A stretch of DNA of 64,000 nucleotides from the NCBI GenBank assembly GCA_030429735.1, contig JAUIET010000010.1:1-64000 (forward strand), given 5' to 3'. This stretch comes from Gammaproteobacteria bacterium (GTDB taxonomy: Bacteria > Pseudomonadota > Gammaproteobacteria > Pseudomonadales > JAUIET01). Below the pieces are notes generated by a model. That model was given only the letters and a program-made list of their open reading frames with translations. It was not told the origin of the DNA and searched no databases. Shown one piece after another: positions 18,717 through 29,000 of this stretch. Positions within the stretch are counted from its first letter, which is position 1; each line of letters opens with the position of its first letter. A program made the position numbers and the translations under genes.

Positions 18717-20216
18717 ATGAGTGAATCGATCAATAATCAGATGAATTCCGGTTTTTTCGGTCATCCGAAGGGCCTTCAAACCCTGTTCTTTACTGAAATG
18801 TGGGAGCGCATGAGTTACTACGGAATGCGCGCGCTTTTAGTTCTGTTTATGACCGCAACGCTGCAGGAGGACGGTTTAGAAATGGGTACCGCGACGGCGG
18901 TAGCTATATATGGTCTGTATACGGCGTCAGTGTATTTTATGGGTTTACCTGGCGGTTGGATCGCAGACCGGCTCATTGGTGGGCAAAGAGCAATTTGGTA
19001 CGGTGGCATCATTATTATGTGTGGTCACATAGTGCTTGCCATACCCAGTGAGAAAACATTTTTTCTTGGCTTGATTCTAGTTGTTCTCGGTACTGGCCTG
19101 CTTAAACCCAATATCAGTGCGGTTGTTGGTCAGCTGTACAGTGTGGAAGATCAACGCCGGGACAGTGGTTATGCCATTTATTACATGGGCATTAACATCG
19201 GCTCGCTTATTGGGTACACCATATGTGGTTACCTCGCAACGAATGTGGGTTGGCACTGGGCGTTTGGGGCGGCGGCCGTGGGTATGGCTTGTGGGCTGAT
19301 TCAATACAGGATGACCTTGGGTAACTTACAAGGTGTTAGTTCTGAAGCTGAAGCGCCTATGTCTGAAGCGCGTACACGCGCAAGCTGGCAGCTGATCATT
19401 GCATTTCTGGTGTTACTTGCTTTGCTTACAGGGTTGGCATTAGCCGGAGTGTTTGTTATCAATGCCATTGCGACAGCGAAGTACACTGCCGTAGCGTTCA
19501 CCTTGATGTTTGTTGTTTATTTCAGCCTGATTTACTTTCGTGGTGGTCTGTCAGATATCGAGAAAAAAGGCATGCTTGCGCTACTTCTGGTGTGCGTTGC
19601 GTCAGCGTGTTTTTGGTCTGGTTTTGAGCAAGCAGGCTCTACGCTGAATTTGTTTGCCAGGGATTATACGGACAGAATGATTGGCAGCTTTGAAATTCCG
19701 CCGGCCTGGTTTCAGTCTGCCAATTCTTTTTTTATTATCGTATTAAGCCCTTTCTTCGCTGCCCTTTGGATCAATTTGGGTAAGCGAATGGTTACGCCCG
19801 CGTACGGCATTAAGTGCGCGGTTGGCCTGATCATTATGGCCAGTGGTTTTATTCTAATGTTCTTTGCAGCTCAAATTGCAGCAACTGGGCTGAAGGCAGC
19901 CCCCTATTGGCTTGTGCTCACTTATTTTCTGCACACGGTCGGCGAACTGTGCTTAAGCCCGATTGCGCTAAGTGCGGTCAGCAAGCTGTCACCGCAGAGA
20001 TACATTGGCCAAATGATGGGTGTGTTCGTTTTAACCTATTCCATAGGCAACATAATCGCCGGTTTGCTCGCCGGCAATTTTGATCCAAACAACGTCGAGG
20101 AAATACCCAACCTCTACTTGCAAATTGTTGTTTTTAGCGTTGGTGTAGGTGCAGTTATTCTCTTGCTGGGTTTGGTCACTCGCAATTGGGAAAAGGCCGT
20201 TGAAGATGCTCGATAG
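18717..20216 (+). CDS. POT/PTR2-family proton-dependent peptide transporter
   Basis: This 499-residue inner-membrane protein has the PTR2 signature EMWERMSYYGMRALLVLF near residue 27, whose E-x-x-E-R motif couples proton and peptide transport, and the expected multiple hydrophobic helices (for example LIIAFLVLLALLTGLALAG). It imports di- and tripeptides. It is convergent with the M2 peptidase gene, with only 9 bases between their ends. Together with that peptidase, two TonB receptors and the M28 peptidase, it suggests peptide nutrition. The 142 bp upstream contain no other gene. Confidence 0.95.
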   Translation: MSESINNQMNSGFFGHPKGLQTLFFTEMWERMSYYGMRALLVLFMTATLQEDGLEMGTATAVAIYGLYTASVYFMGLPGGWIADRLIGGQRAIWYGGIIIMCGHIVLAIPSEKTFFLGLILVVLGTGLLKPNISAVVGQLYSVEDQRRDSGYAIYYMGINIGSLIGYTICGYLATNVGWHWAFGAAAVGMACGLIQYRMTLGNLQGVSSEAEAPMSEARTRASWQLIIAFLVLLALLTGLALAGVFVINAIATAKYTAVAFTLMFVVYFSLIYFRGGLSDIEKKGMLALLLVCVASACFWSGFEQAGSTLNLFARDYTDRMIGSFEIPPAWFQSANSFFIIVLSPFFAALWINLGKRMVTPAYGIKCAVGLIIMASGFILMFFAAQIAATGLKAAPYWLVLTYFLHTVGELCLSPIALSAVSKLSPQRYIGQMMGVFVLTYSIGNIIAGLLAGNFDPNNVEEIPNLYLQIVVFSVGVGAVILLLGLVTRNWEKAVEDAR

Positions 20217-20225
20217 CCTGCCAAC

Positions 20226-22055
20226 CTACTCCCAACCGCACTGGCGGCCTTCGTTCTGTTCATCCAGCCAGGCCTTGAGCGGCGCAAAGTAGGCAAGCAG
20301 TGCGCCGGAATCTAGCTCAGCCTGCCCGGTAAGCGCCTGCATCGCTTCCTGCCACGGCTTGCTGGTACCGAGCTTCATCATAGCGTCCAACCGCTGCCCA
20401 ACTTCTTTGTTGCCATAGATCGTGCATTCGTGCAGTGGTCCGTCGTAGTTGGCGGCCTCACACAATGCCTGATGAAACTGGAACTGCTGAATATGGGCGA
20501 GGAAGTAACGCATATAAGGTGTATTGCCGGGTATATGGTACTTCGCGCCGGCGTCGAAATGGTCCGCAGTCCGTGCTACGGGTGCTTGAATTCCCTGATA
20601 TTTTTCACGCAACGCCCACCAACCCTTGTTGTACTCCTCCGGGCTGAGTTCGCCGCTGAACACCTGCCAGCGCCATTTGTCCACGAGCAGGCCAAATGGC
20701 AAGAATGCCACTTTATCCAATGCCATTTGCAGCAACTGATCAATATCGTTATTACCTTCAGGTTTGTCTTTCAGCATGCCAATTTTCAACAGGTAATCTG
20801 GTGTAACCGACAGGGAAATGGTGTCGCCCAGGGCTTCGTGAAAACCATCGTTTGCGCTTCCCTGAAAATACACAGGTTGCTGATTGTATGCTCGTTGATA
20901 GTAGTTGTGACCTAACTCATGATGTATGGTTGTGAAATCTTCTGCATCTTTTTGGATGCACATTTTAATTCTTAGATCTTCCTTGCTGTCCAGGTTCCAG
21001 GCCGATGCATGACACACAACGTCACGATCTCTTGGCTGGGTGAACAAAGAGCGCTCCCAGAATGTATCGGGTAACTTAGCCAGCCCCAGCGAGGTGAAGA
21101 AATTCTCAGCCGTACGCACCATATCCAGCTCCGACATCTCGCTGTCTTCGATCAACTGAGTGATGTCTATCGCTTCGCCCTGGCCAGAGTTTTCAGGTTT
21201 CACCAAATCGTAAATATTGCCCCATTGTTGAGCCCACATATTGCCAAGTAAGTGGGCAGGAATTTTGCCTTTTGTATTTACAATATCTGACCCATAGTGC
21301 TCAGAAAGTTTTGCTCTTACATGGCAATGCAGTGCGTCATAGAGCGGTTTGACTCGATTCCACTGCGCATCGGCGTCTGCAGCGAATGCATCCGGGTCCA
21401 TGTCGTAGCCAGATCGCCACATGTAACCGAGATCTTTGAAGCCGAGTTCCTGCGCGCCCTGGTTGGTGATTTCAACCTGACGGGCGTACTCTTTTTTCAT
21501 TGGCGGTGACACTTCACGCCAACCGGCCCAAACATCTTGCAACTCGGCGGCATCTCGACTGTTCGCCATTACTTTGTTCATTTGCACAAGATCAAGACAT
21601 TCATCGGATGATCTGTTCGAAGGGCAATACTTGCCTTTTCCGTACCGCGCCTCCAGTCCGGCGGTAATCGTGGATAACTCTTCAGCCAGCGCTTTATTGT
21701 CAGGTGCGGGCAATCGAATAGCCTGTTTTAACGTGTCGAGCTTACGGCGAACAACAGCACCCACTTTCACCTTGTCAAAGTCAGCGGCCCGCTTGGCCAG
21801 CTGAACAGCATACAGCGTGCTGCGTGCATCATGCCGGGCAACCACAAACTGGCTGTCATAGGTAATGAAATTAGCCGCAATCCATGCCAATCGCGCACCC
21901 TCCTCAGAGCGCTCGCGAATTTCAATTTCAGCGGCATCGAGAAACTCGATAGCGTCGGCTTCGGTCAGCGCGCTTTGCGCACTTTCTTTCTTGGCGTGCA
22001 ACGGCGCGCAAGCCAGCAAGCTTGTAACAAGAAGTGCGATCAGTGATCTAAGCAT
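20226..22055 (-). CDS. M2-family peptidyl-dipeptidase (ACE-like), exported
   Basis: This 609-residue zinc metallopeptidase of family M2 (angiotensin-converting-enzyme type) removes dipeptides from the C-terminus of peptides. The zinc site is HHELGHNYY, with the third ligand in GFHEALGDTISLS 24 residues on. The N-terminus has a signal sequence with an apparent lipobox, LLAC at 13-16, so it is probably a lipoprotein facing the periplasm or cell surface. Released dipeptides would suit the POT transporter encoded convergently next to it. Confidence 0.94.
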   Translation of the reverse strand: MLRSLIALLVTSLLACAPLHAKKESAQSALTEADAIEFLDAAEIEIRERSEEGARLAWIAANFITYDSQFVVARHDARSTLYAVQLAKRAADFDKVKVGAVVRRKLDTLKQAIRLPAPDNKALAEELSTITAGLEARYGKGKYCPSNRSSDECLDLVQMNKVMANSRDAAELQDVWAGWREVSPPMKKEYARQVEITNQGAQELGFKDLGYMWRSGYDMDPDAFAADADAQWNRVKPLYDALHCHVRAKLSEHYGSDIVNTKGKIPAHLLGNMWAQQWGNIYDLVKPENSGQGEAIDITQLIEDSEMSELDMVRTAENFFTSLGLAKLPDTFWERSLFTQPRDRDVVCHASAWNLDSKEDLRIKMCIQKDAEDFTTIHHELGHNYYQRAYNQQPVYFQGSANDGFHEALGDTISLSVTPDYLLKIGMLKDKPEGNNDIDQLLQMALDKVAFLPFGLLVDKWRWQVFSGELSPEEYNKGWWALREKYQGIQAPVARTADHFDAGAKYHIPGNTPYMRYFLAHIQQFQFHQALCEAANYDGPLHECTIYGNKEVGQRLDAMMKLGTSKPWQEAMQALTGQAELDSGALLAYFAPLKAWLDEQNEGRQCGWE

Positions 22056-22111
22056 GGTTCGTTTCCTCTAGGAGATAGGAGATCTGTATTTCAGAGAAGC
22101 GGGTAGGGCGC

Positions 22112-22591
22112 CTACTTTATTCGTTCAACGCCAACGCTGCGGCCTGAGGCAACAACCTCCAATCGGTAATGGCCCAGCCAGTTGCGCGTTATCAGAACCT
22201 CAGGAGACTCCAGATTGGCGTCGTGGCGGCCTTTCAATCGTTGCTTCCAGACCTGTCCATTGTCCAACTCAAAGACGGTGTCACCGCGCCAGCCTTCAAA
22301 CTTTCCAACAATTCGAGCTGACACTTTCTCTTCCTTCTGCGCTTTTTTAACCGTTTTGGATTTTGCGCGCACAACCGGTGCTTCAGTTGCCGTGTATTGG
22401 GTTAGCCACTGATTCAATTCGATCAATTCTTCATCACTTAGCCGGTCAAGTCCGGCCGCTTTGAATTCAGCTGCGGTCATTAATTGTTCAATACCCGGAA
22501 AGTCGGATGTCTCCGCCGCCCGGGCACCGGCTGCCAGCACCGTGGCCAAAGTTATGTAAAATATTGATTTATAGAAGTTTTTATAGAGCAT
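22112..22591 (-). CDS. Exported protein of unknown function
   Basis: This 159-residue protein has a signal peptide (FYITLATVLAAGARA, cut near residue 25). A helical segment LDRLSDEELIELNQWL is followed by a Lys-rich linker and a small beta domain, IVGKFEGWRGDTVFELDNGQVWKQRL. I do not recognise a named family, though exported proteins of this shape (LSxxExxxLnxWl, then FxLdNGqvW) are common in gammaproteobacteria. It lies 56 bases upstream of the M2 peptidase gene on the same strand and may be co-transcribed with it. Confidence 0.75.
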   Translation of the reverse strand: MLYKNFYKSIFYITLATVLAAGARAAETSDFPGIEQLMTAAEFKAAGLDRLSDEELIELNQWLTQYTATEAPVVRAKSKTVKKAQKEEKVSARIVGKFEGWRGDTVFELDNGQVWKQRLKGRHDANLESPEVLITRNWLGHYRLEVVASGRSVGVERIK

Positions 22592-22751
22592 AGGGCGTTA
22601 AGCTGTGTTCAAGAGAGCATCACTTTATCGTACTCCAGTCGAGCCTGACAAACGCTATAGCAGAGAGTAAAAAAAACGCCAATTTTTTTTGAGGTGGTGG
22701 GGAACTTCTTCGTTATATGCCCGTACAGGAGTGGTTTCCACACCTACAACC

Positions 22752-22766
22752 CGGGGTTTTACCCCG
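22752..22766 (+). promoter_or_regulatory. Hairpin in the 5' leader of the TonB receptor gene
   Basis: CGGGG-TTTTA-CCCCG forms a 5-bp GC stem 27 bases before the ATG at 22794, just ahead of the ribosome site AGGGGA. It could influence translation or mRNA stability; no riboswitch family is recognised. Confidence 0.35.
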
Positions 22767-22793
22767 AAAACATGTTCCTAAAAGGGGAAAACA

Positions 22794-25769
22794 ATGAAAA
22801 GAAGCAAGCTGGCCTCTGCGCTGCGCATTGCGACTGGACTCGGGCTCGGTGTAGCGGCATTGCCGTTTGCCGGTAGTGCTCTGGCCCAGGATGAAGTGCT
22901 AGAGGAGGTTATCATTACTGGTAGCCGAATTACGCAGCCGGGTATGGTTTCATCGAGCCCAATCAACTCGATCTCTGAAACTGAAATCGGTTATTTCCAA
23001 CAACCTGAAATTGAAAGAATCATCAAGCAACTGCCTGGCACCATTCCTGGTGATGGTCAAAACGTAAACAATGGTACTGCGGGTGCAGCCACCATCGACT
23101 TACGTGGCCTGGGTGCTGAGCGCAACTTGCTACTGCTCAACGGTCGTCGAATGGTTCCGTTCAACTACGACGGCGAGGTGGACTCTGCGTCTGTTCCTAC
23201 CGCGTTACTTGAGCGCGTTGACGTGATCACCGGTGGCGCATCAGCGGTATACGGTTCTGACGCCATTGCCGGTGCGGTTAACTTTGTACTGAAGCGTGAC
23301 TTCGAAGGTGTGGAACTGCGTGCAAACCGCAGCCAAACCAGCGAGAGCGATGGCGAAGTCAACAACCTGTCGATCACTATCGGTTCTAACCTTGCTGAAG
23401 ATCGCGGTAACATCGCTTTCTCTGCAAGCTACATGGATCGTGAGCAAGTGCTGCTTGGTCAGCGTCCATTGGGACAGCTTGGTATCGATACTGCCAGTGG
23501 CGCAAACTTTGCTGAATTCCTGGCAGGACAAGGTCCTTTGCAGCCTGAAGCAGGTTGTGGCGGCCCTAACGTTGTAGCTGCTGGTGGTTCCACTACCTCT
23601 ATCCCAACTCGCTTCGCGATTGTGGGTGCAGGTGCTGCGGCTTCGGGCCAATTCCGTGACGACCGTACAATTGGAACAGAGTGTAGCCGGTTCAACTTCA
23701 ACCCATTCAACTTTTATCAAACGCCTATGGAGCGCTACTCAGCGACTGTAACTGGCCACTTTGATATCACTGAAGAGATTGAAGCGTACTCAACCATTAA
23801 TTACACCAACACAACTGTTGTGCAACAGGTTGCTCCGTCGGGAACCTTTGGTGCTACGTTCTTCTTGCCGCTGAACAACCCTCTGATTGGTGCTCAGGCT
23901 CGTCAATTTATGATTGACGCTGGTAACACTGCTTTGGCAGCTGGCACGCTGACTCAGGGTAATGTACGTGGCGGCGAAGCCGGTGCAAACTGGGAAGACG
24001 TTAACGGCAATGGCGTGGTTGATGCAGCTGACTATCTGAATACTCAGTTACGTCGACGTACTCTGGAACTTGGCCCGCGTACTGAGCGTTATGACTCAGA
24101 CATGTGGACTGCGTTAGCAGGTGTTCGCGCTGACATCGGTGCAGACTGGAACGTTGATGCGAGCTTTCAATACGGCGAATCCAACCGTACTACCGTTCGT
24201 GATGGTTACACTAACCTGACCAACATCCAGAATGCTCTGGATTCAAGCGATGGCGTGACCTGTAACGGCGGTGATGCAACTTGTGTGCCTCTCGACCTGT
24301 TTGGTGGTTTTGGTACCATCACAGACGCTATGGCGGGTTACGCACGTGCAATCGCACTGCAGCAGCAAAAGTATGAGCAGACTATTTTGAACGTAACGTT
24401 CGATGGTCCGCTTAACTTTGTTCAATTGCCAACAGCTGATTCTCCGATGGCTCTGGCTATTGGTTACGAAAACCGTCGTGAGAAAGGTCAGCTTGAGCCT
24501 GACGAATGTTTGAAACTGGCTCCTGCCAGCTGTCAAGGTGGCGCAGGTGGTAACTTGCTGCCAATCCGCGGTGGTTACAAGGTCAGTGAATTCTTCTTCG
24601 AAGGTAACTTGCCTCTGATCGACGGCGCAGCATTTGCTGAGTCTCTGAACCTGGAATTCGGTTTCCGTACTGCGGATTACGATATTTCAGACGGTCAGGA
24701 AGAAACCTGGAAGATTGGTTTAAACTGGCGCCCAGTTGATAGCTTGATGGTTCGCTTAATGCAGCAGCAAGCAACTCGTGCTCCAAACATTGGCGAAATT
24801 GCGTCACCAATCACCACTGGATTGGACAACGCGACCCTCGACCCTTGTTCTGTGGCAAACGCAGGTAACATCGATGCAACCTTGGCTGCATTGTGTGTGT
24901 CTACCGGTATGACGGCTGCACAAGTGGGCTCTGTTCAGGACATCGTGTCTGGCCAGATCAACATCCTTGAAGGTAGCAACCCAGCCAGCTTGCCAGCATC
25001 TGAAACGGCTGACACTTTCACAGCTGGTTTCGTTTGGACCCCTGACTTCGAGTTCTTCAATAACTTCCAGGTATCTGTCGACTACTACGACATTGATATC
25101 GAAGATATTATTGGTGAGCCGTCTGCTCAGGAAATTCTGGATGGTTGTTATGTAGCGGGTGTTGCATCTGAGTGTGCCAAGATCGTTCGCGTAGCGGGTG
25201 ACCTGACATTGCCAGCATCTGGCGTGCAATTGTTCACCACCAACCTTGAATTCAAAAAGGCTGAGGGTATTGAAATCGGTATCAACACTGGTTTCGACAT
25301 CGGCGTTGGTGAACTGCAGGTTTCTGCAAACATCAACAAGTACCTGACCAACGAAGAGTTAAGTAGTGCTTTGACTAACGTTCGTGACTGTAACGGCTTC
25401 TTCGGAACCAACTGTGACCCAGTATCTGAGTTACGTTGGATCCAGCGCACAACCTGGTTGTGGGACAAGCTTGCCGTGTCACTGCAATGGCGTCATATTG
25501 GCGAGGTTGATATCGAGCCAAATGAAGCCGCTAGCGTCGCACCTTTCTTCCAAAGAATCCGTGCATACGACTACTTTGACTTCTTCGCCAGCTACAACAT
25601 CAATGATTCGATTGAAGTTAGCCTAAGTGCTGACAACATCTTCGACGTTGATCCTCCTGTAGTAGGTAACGAAGCCGGTGACACCAGCTCTAACTCTGGT
25701 AACACCTTCCCAAGCAACTACGACACTATGGGTCGCATCTACAAGTTGGGAATCAAGGCTAGCTTCTAA
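22794..25769 (+). CDS. TonB-dependent outer-membrane receptor with a dockerin-like Ca-binding loop
   Basis: This 991-residue receptor has a signal peptide (cut after GSALA, about residue 31), a TonB box EEVIITGSRI, a plug (IDLRGLGAERNLLLLNGRRM, VYGSDAIAGAVNFVLKRDFEG) and a large barrel ending DTMGRIYKLGIKASF, with the terminal aromatic that outer-membrane proteins carry. There is no STN signalling domain. Around residues 401-414 the sequence DVNGNGVVDAADY has the D-x-N-x-N-G-x-x-D spacing of an EF-hand/dockerin calcium loop. It has a strong own terminator and looks codon-biased towards common codons, which suggests high expression. The substrate is unknown; neighbours suggest peptides. Confidence 0.95.
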   Translation: MKRSKLASALRIATGLGLGVAALPFAGSALAQDEVLEEVIITGSRITQPGMVSSSPINSISETEIGYFQQPEIERIIKQLPGTIPGDGQNVNNGTAGAATIDLRGLGAERNLLLLNGRRMVPFNYDGEVDSASVPTALLERVDVITGGASAVYGSDAIAGAVNFVLKRDFEGVELRANRSQTSESDGEVNNLSITIGSNLAEDRGNIAFSASYMDREQVLLGQRPLGQLGIDTASGANFAEFLAGQGPLQPEAGCGGPNVVAAGGSTTSIPTRFAIVGAGAAASGQFRDDRTIGTECSRFNFNPFNFYQTPMERYSATVTGHFDITEEIEAYSTINYTNTTVVQQVAPSGTFGATFFLPLNNPLIGAQARQFMIDAGNTALAAGTLTQGNVRGGEAGANWEDVNGNGVVDAADYLNTQLRRRTLELGPRTERYDSDMWTALAGVRADIGADWNVDASFQYGESNRTTVRDGYTNLTNIQNALDSSDGVTCNGGDATCVPLDLFGGFGTITDAMAGYARAIALQQQKYEQTILNVTFDGPLNFVQLPTADSPMALAIGYENRREKGQLEPDECLKLAPASCQGGAGGNLLPIRGGYKVSEFFFEGNLPLIDGAAFAESLNLEFGFRTADYDISDGQEETWKIGLNWRPVDSLMVRLMQQQATRAPNIGEIASPITTGLDNATLDPCSVANAGNIDATLAALCVSTGMTAAQVGSVQDIVSGQINILEGSNPASLPASETADTFTAGFVWTPDFEFFNNFQVSVDYYDIDIEDIIGEPSAQEILDGCYVAGVASECAKIVRVAGDLTLPASGVQLFTTNLEFKKAEGIEIGINTGFDIGVGELQVSANINKYLTNEELSSALTNVRDCNGFFGTNCDPVSELRWIQRTTWLWDKLAVSLQWRHIGEVDIEPNEAASVAPFFQRIRAYDYFDFFASYNINDSIEVSLSADNIFDVDPPVVGNEAGDTSSNSGNTFPSNYDTMGRIYKLGIKASF

Positions 25770-25785
25770 GTGTTAAGCTAGTAAC

Positions 25786-25817
25786 AAAAAAGCGGGGCTT
25801 ATGCCCCGCTTTTTTTT
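25786..25817 (+). terminator. Rho-independent terminator of the TonB receptor gene
   Basis: An 8-bp stem AGCGGGGC/GCCCCGCT with a 4-base loop TTAT, followed by eight T, 17 bases after the stop codon. A six-A run precedes the stem, so it may also work for transcripts from the right. Confidence 0.95.
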
Positions 25818-25864
25818 GCCTGTTTTTTTCTAGTTCAAGAAACTATTGGTGTTCTGCGATGTTA

Positions 25865-26045
25865 GCATCTGTGGCAAATAGACTTGGCTACCAATCAGAT
25901 CACGTTTTTGTGCGGCCACGGTTATTGGAACAAGCGCGAGGACTGTCTGAGTCCCGTAGCGCGTAGCGCGAAGGTCGAGTTCCACAGCGCCCAATAATCG
26001 TGGCCGCACAGTGATCGGTAGCCAAGTCTATTTGCCGCAGATGCG
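25865..26045. repeat. 181-bp palindromic element between convergent genes
   Basis: The ends mirror each other over about 55-70 bp: GCATCTGTGGCAAATAG... on the left pairs with ...CTATTTGCCGCAGATGC on the right, and inner parts GTGCGGCCACGGTTATTGG and CCAATAATCGTGGCCGCAC also pair. The middle contains GGACT-GTCTG-AGTCC and a GTAG-rich, GC-rich motif of the sort found in REP-like sequences. It has no ORF and lies between the two converging TonB receptor genes, a typical REP/MITE location. A Y1 transposase of the REP-associated type lies at the right edge of the window but no direct link is shown. Confidence 0.8.
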
Positions 26046-26067
26046 GGTTTATGCGATGAACTTGATG

Positions 26068-29000
26068 CTAAAACTTCTGCGCCAACTTTGCGTACCAATA
26101 CCGCCCAATCAAATTATGCGTTCGCGCATCAATATTGTCATTGAACGCACTGGCTGCTAACGGCGCATCTCTATCCGTTAGATTCTTAACCCCAAACGTT
26201 AAACGCAAACCGTCAGCAACCAAAAACAAAAAACTGGTTTGCACATCATGAGTTGTCCAGGAACTTATCCTTCTTGATTGCCCCGTCGACAGTTGCTCAT
26301 CCAGGGAGCTAATGTGGTGCAGAGTGTAATTTATCTGCCACTGCTTGTACTTCCAGTAGGCTCCGAAATTCGCTTTCCACTTTGGCAGTGCACCGCGCCC
26401 CGCCGATGCCTCATCTGCAAATTTTCCCACCAGTTGAACACCGGGTAACTCAGGATTCAACTGTTCTTTGTAACTGTGTAAGCGCGAGGCATTGAGCGAC
26501 AGGTGGAAACGACCTTGTTTCATCTTCGGCAACGCGTAATTAAACGAAAAATCGATGCCGTCAAGTTCCCGTTTACCAATATTGATATTGGTTGCGATGA
26601 TGCGTTCAATCTCGCCATTCGCGGCGCGAACAACACGACCTGCAAACGCGCCATTTTCCGCATTTTGATCAAGAATAAACTGGGCATTGGCATCCACCAC
26701 ATTATTCTGGTCGATGCTGAAAAAATCGATCGCTGCCGAAAAGTTCTGTAAAACAGGTGGCGTCCAGATCATGCCCACACTGCTGAATTCAGACTCTTCC
26801 GGCAGCAAGTCCAGATTGCCGCCATTGATGGTTAAAAACTGAAGCCGTGTGGCGTCGGTCTGCTGGACGCAGCCAGCTAAAACGCCCAGGTTGCTCGCGA
26901 TGCTGCATGGGTCTGTTAAGAAAGCCTGATCTTCCGCGCTGCTTTTGTGTAACTCGAGTAATGATGGTGCTCGAAAGCCCTCCGCATAACTCATTCGGAA
27001 CAGCAGCCCACGCATCGGCCTGAACTTCACCGCAGCACGAGGGTTAAAGCTTTCACCGAAATCACTGTAATGCGAATAACGACTGGCCAGTTCCAGGCTG
27101 AGTTTTTCACGCCCGTGTTCGGTACGCAGTATCGGTACCAAAGCTTCGAGGTACACTTCCCTGACACTGCGGCTACCAGACGATGCTGACAGGTTAGCAC
27201 CGCCCAACGTGATAAGGTCTGGGTCCAAAGGACCAATGGCCGTACTTTCACGGCGATACTCCAGGCCGGCGGCAACGTCTAACTGACCGGCCGGTAGTCT
27301 GGCAGCGGTGAACGCCGCGTTGGCGCTACCTCCATATAATTTGAAAAACCCTCGGGTTACAGCCTCACTTTGAATAAACTGCTGCTGACTCAGTGGCAGT
27401 GACCCGCTGGCTGAAAATAAGTCTACCGGTTCGCAGCCATCAATAGCGAGACCCGCACATTCACCAGGCCCGCCCAGTGCCCGTTGTAAACGCCGCGCAT
27501 CGAGTAAATTGCTAATGGTCTGGTGGGCATCGGTTTTACTCCAGTGCCAGTTTACATCCCAGTGCACATTTTCCCTGCGACCCTGCAGACCAAAGGCCGC
27601 TCTGTGTGCATCAGCTTCATTCGTTTGTGTGCGTGGGCCAAGTTCCAGCAGGCGCTTTCGCACATCGGCAATTTCTTCACCAAAAGGATTGAATACATTG
27701 TCTGCACTGACCGTGAGAGGAATCGACTCAAATGCCGTGAATATCGGAACAGGTGCCAGCTGCGCGCTTGCCTTGGTACGAGTAAACCCATAGTCAACAT
27801 AGGCCGTCGATCGATCACCCACGTCGACATTGAAACTGCCATACATACTCTTGCGCTCAGACGGAACAATCGCGGTGGAGAACTGTGCAAAATTAAACAA
27901 GTCGGCGTCGTTCACGGTCCGAAAACTGCCCGGGTCCAGCGGATCAGCGGCGTTGCTCGCCAAGGTAACTACCTGCCCACTGCCAAGCGTTACCCGTGCG
28001 TTGGGTGTCGCTGACGAGCTCTGGTCTTCCCCACCCAACAGGCGCGTATCGGTGTTTGCTGACACCGCCCGCTCACGACTTAAAATTTCTCCCTGATCGT
28101 AAACTGTTCCGCTCACGAAAAAACTGGAGTGATCAAATACACGCCCGAACGCAAAGCTGCTGGTCGTGGTTTGCAGGTCATTTTCACTGCTGGAGCCGTG
28201 ATAGGTGTCTACCTGCAAACCATCGTATTCCTTTTTCAAGATTATATTGATGACTCCGGCTATGGCGTCTGACCCGTAAACCGCTGATGAGCCGCTCTTC
28301 AATACCTCAATGCGGTCAACGCTGCTGGGGGCCAGGGAATTCAGATCGAATGATTCTCCTGCCAGACCGTCATTCGCTATTCGTCTGCCGTTGACCAACA
28401 CCAGGGTATTGCTGGCGGGCAGCCCTCTGAGGGTGACGCTGGCCGTGCCGTCGCCGCCGTTGCTGATCGAGGTACTGGTGGAATTGCCCACAACCGAAGG
28501 CAAGTCTCGCAATAAATCGCCAATAGTCTGGGCACCAGCCAGCTCAATATCGAAGGCTGAAATAATATCGACTGGCGCTGTACCATTAAATTCGGTGCGT
28601 CGAATTCTGGAGCCGGTCATGGTACGGCCAACGACCAGCATTTGTTCGAGCATCGGGTTTGACGCCAGCTGATAAAAACGGTCATCGCGCGCGGCAAGAT
28701 CGTCGTCTTTACAACTGGCAGAAGAAAGGCAGGGTAAGGGACGAATAGCGACAACATCGCTATGGATGAACTCTGCCTCCAGTGCGGTGCCTTTCAGCAG
28801 TAGTTTCAGCAGCTGGCCGGGCTCAAATTCCCCCTTGAAACTGTTCTCCAGTTGAACATCGAAATCACTATCCGCACTGAAAATAATCGACACATCCGCC
28901 TGACGGGCAAAGCTCAATAAGGCCTCAGATAACTGCTGATCCTTGATATCGAACAGGATGGGGGCAGCCACGCAGCTGCCGCTGGTGGCTGCCGATAATG

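Noticed and set aside
20430-20915. 161-codon frame opposite the M2 peptidase gene
   Set aside because: It covers the conserved zinc-site region of the peptidase and has no likeness to known proteins.
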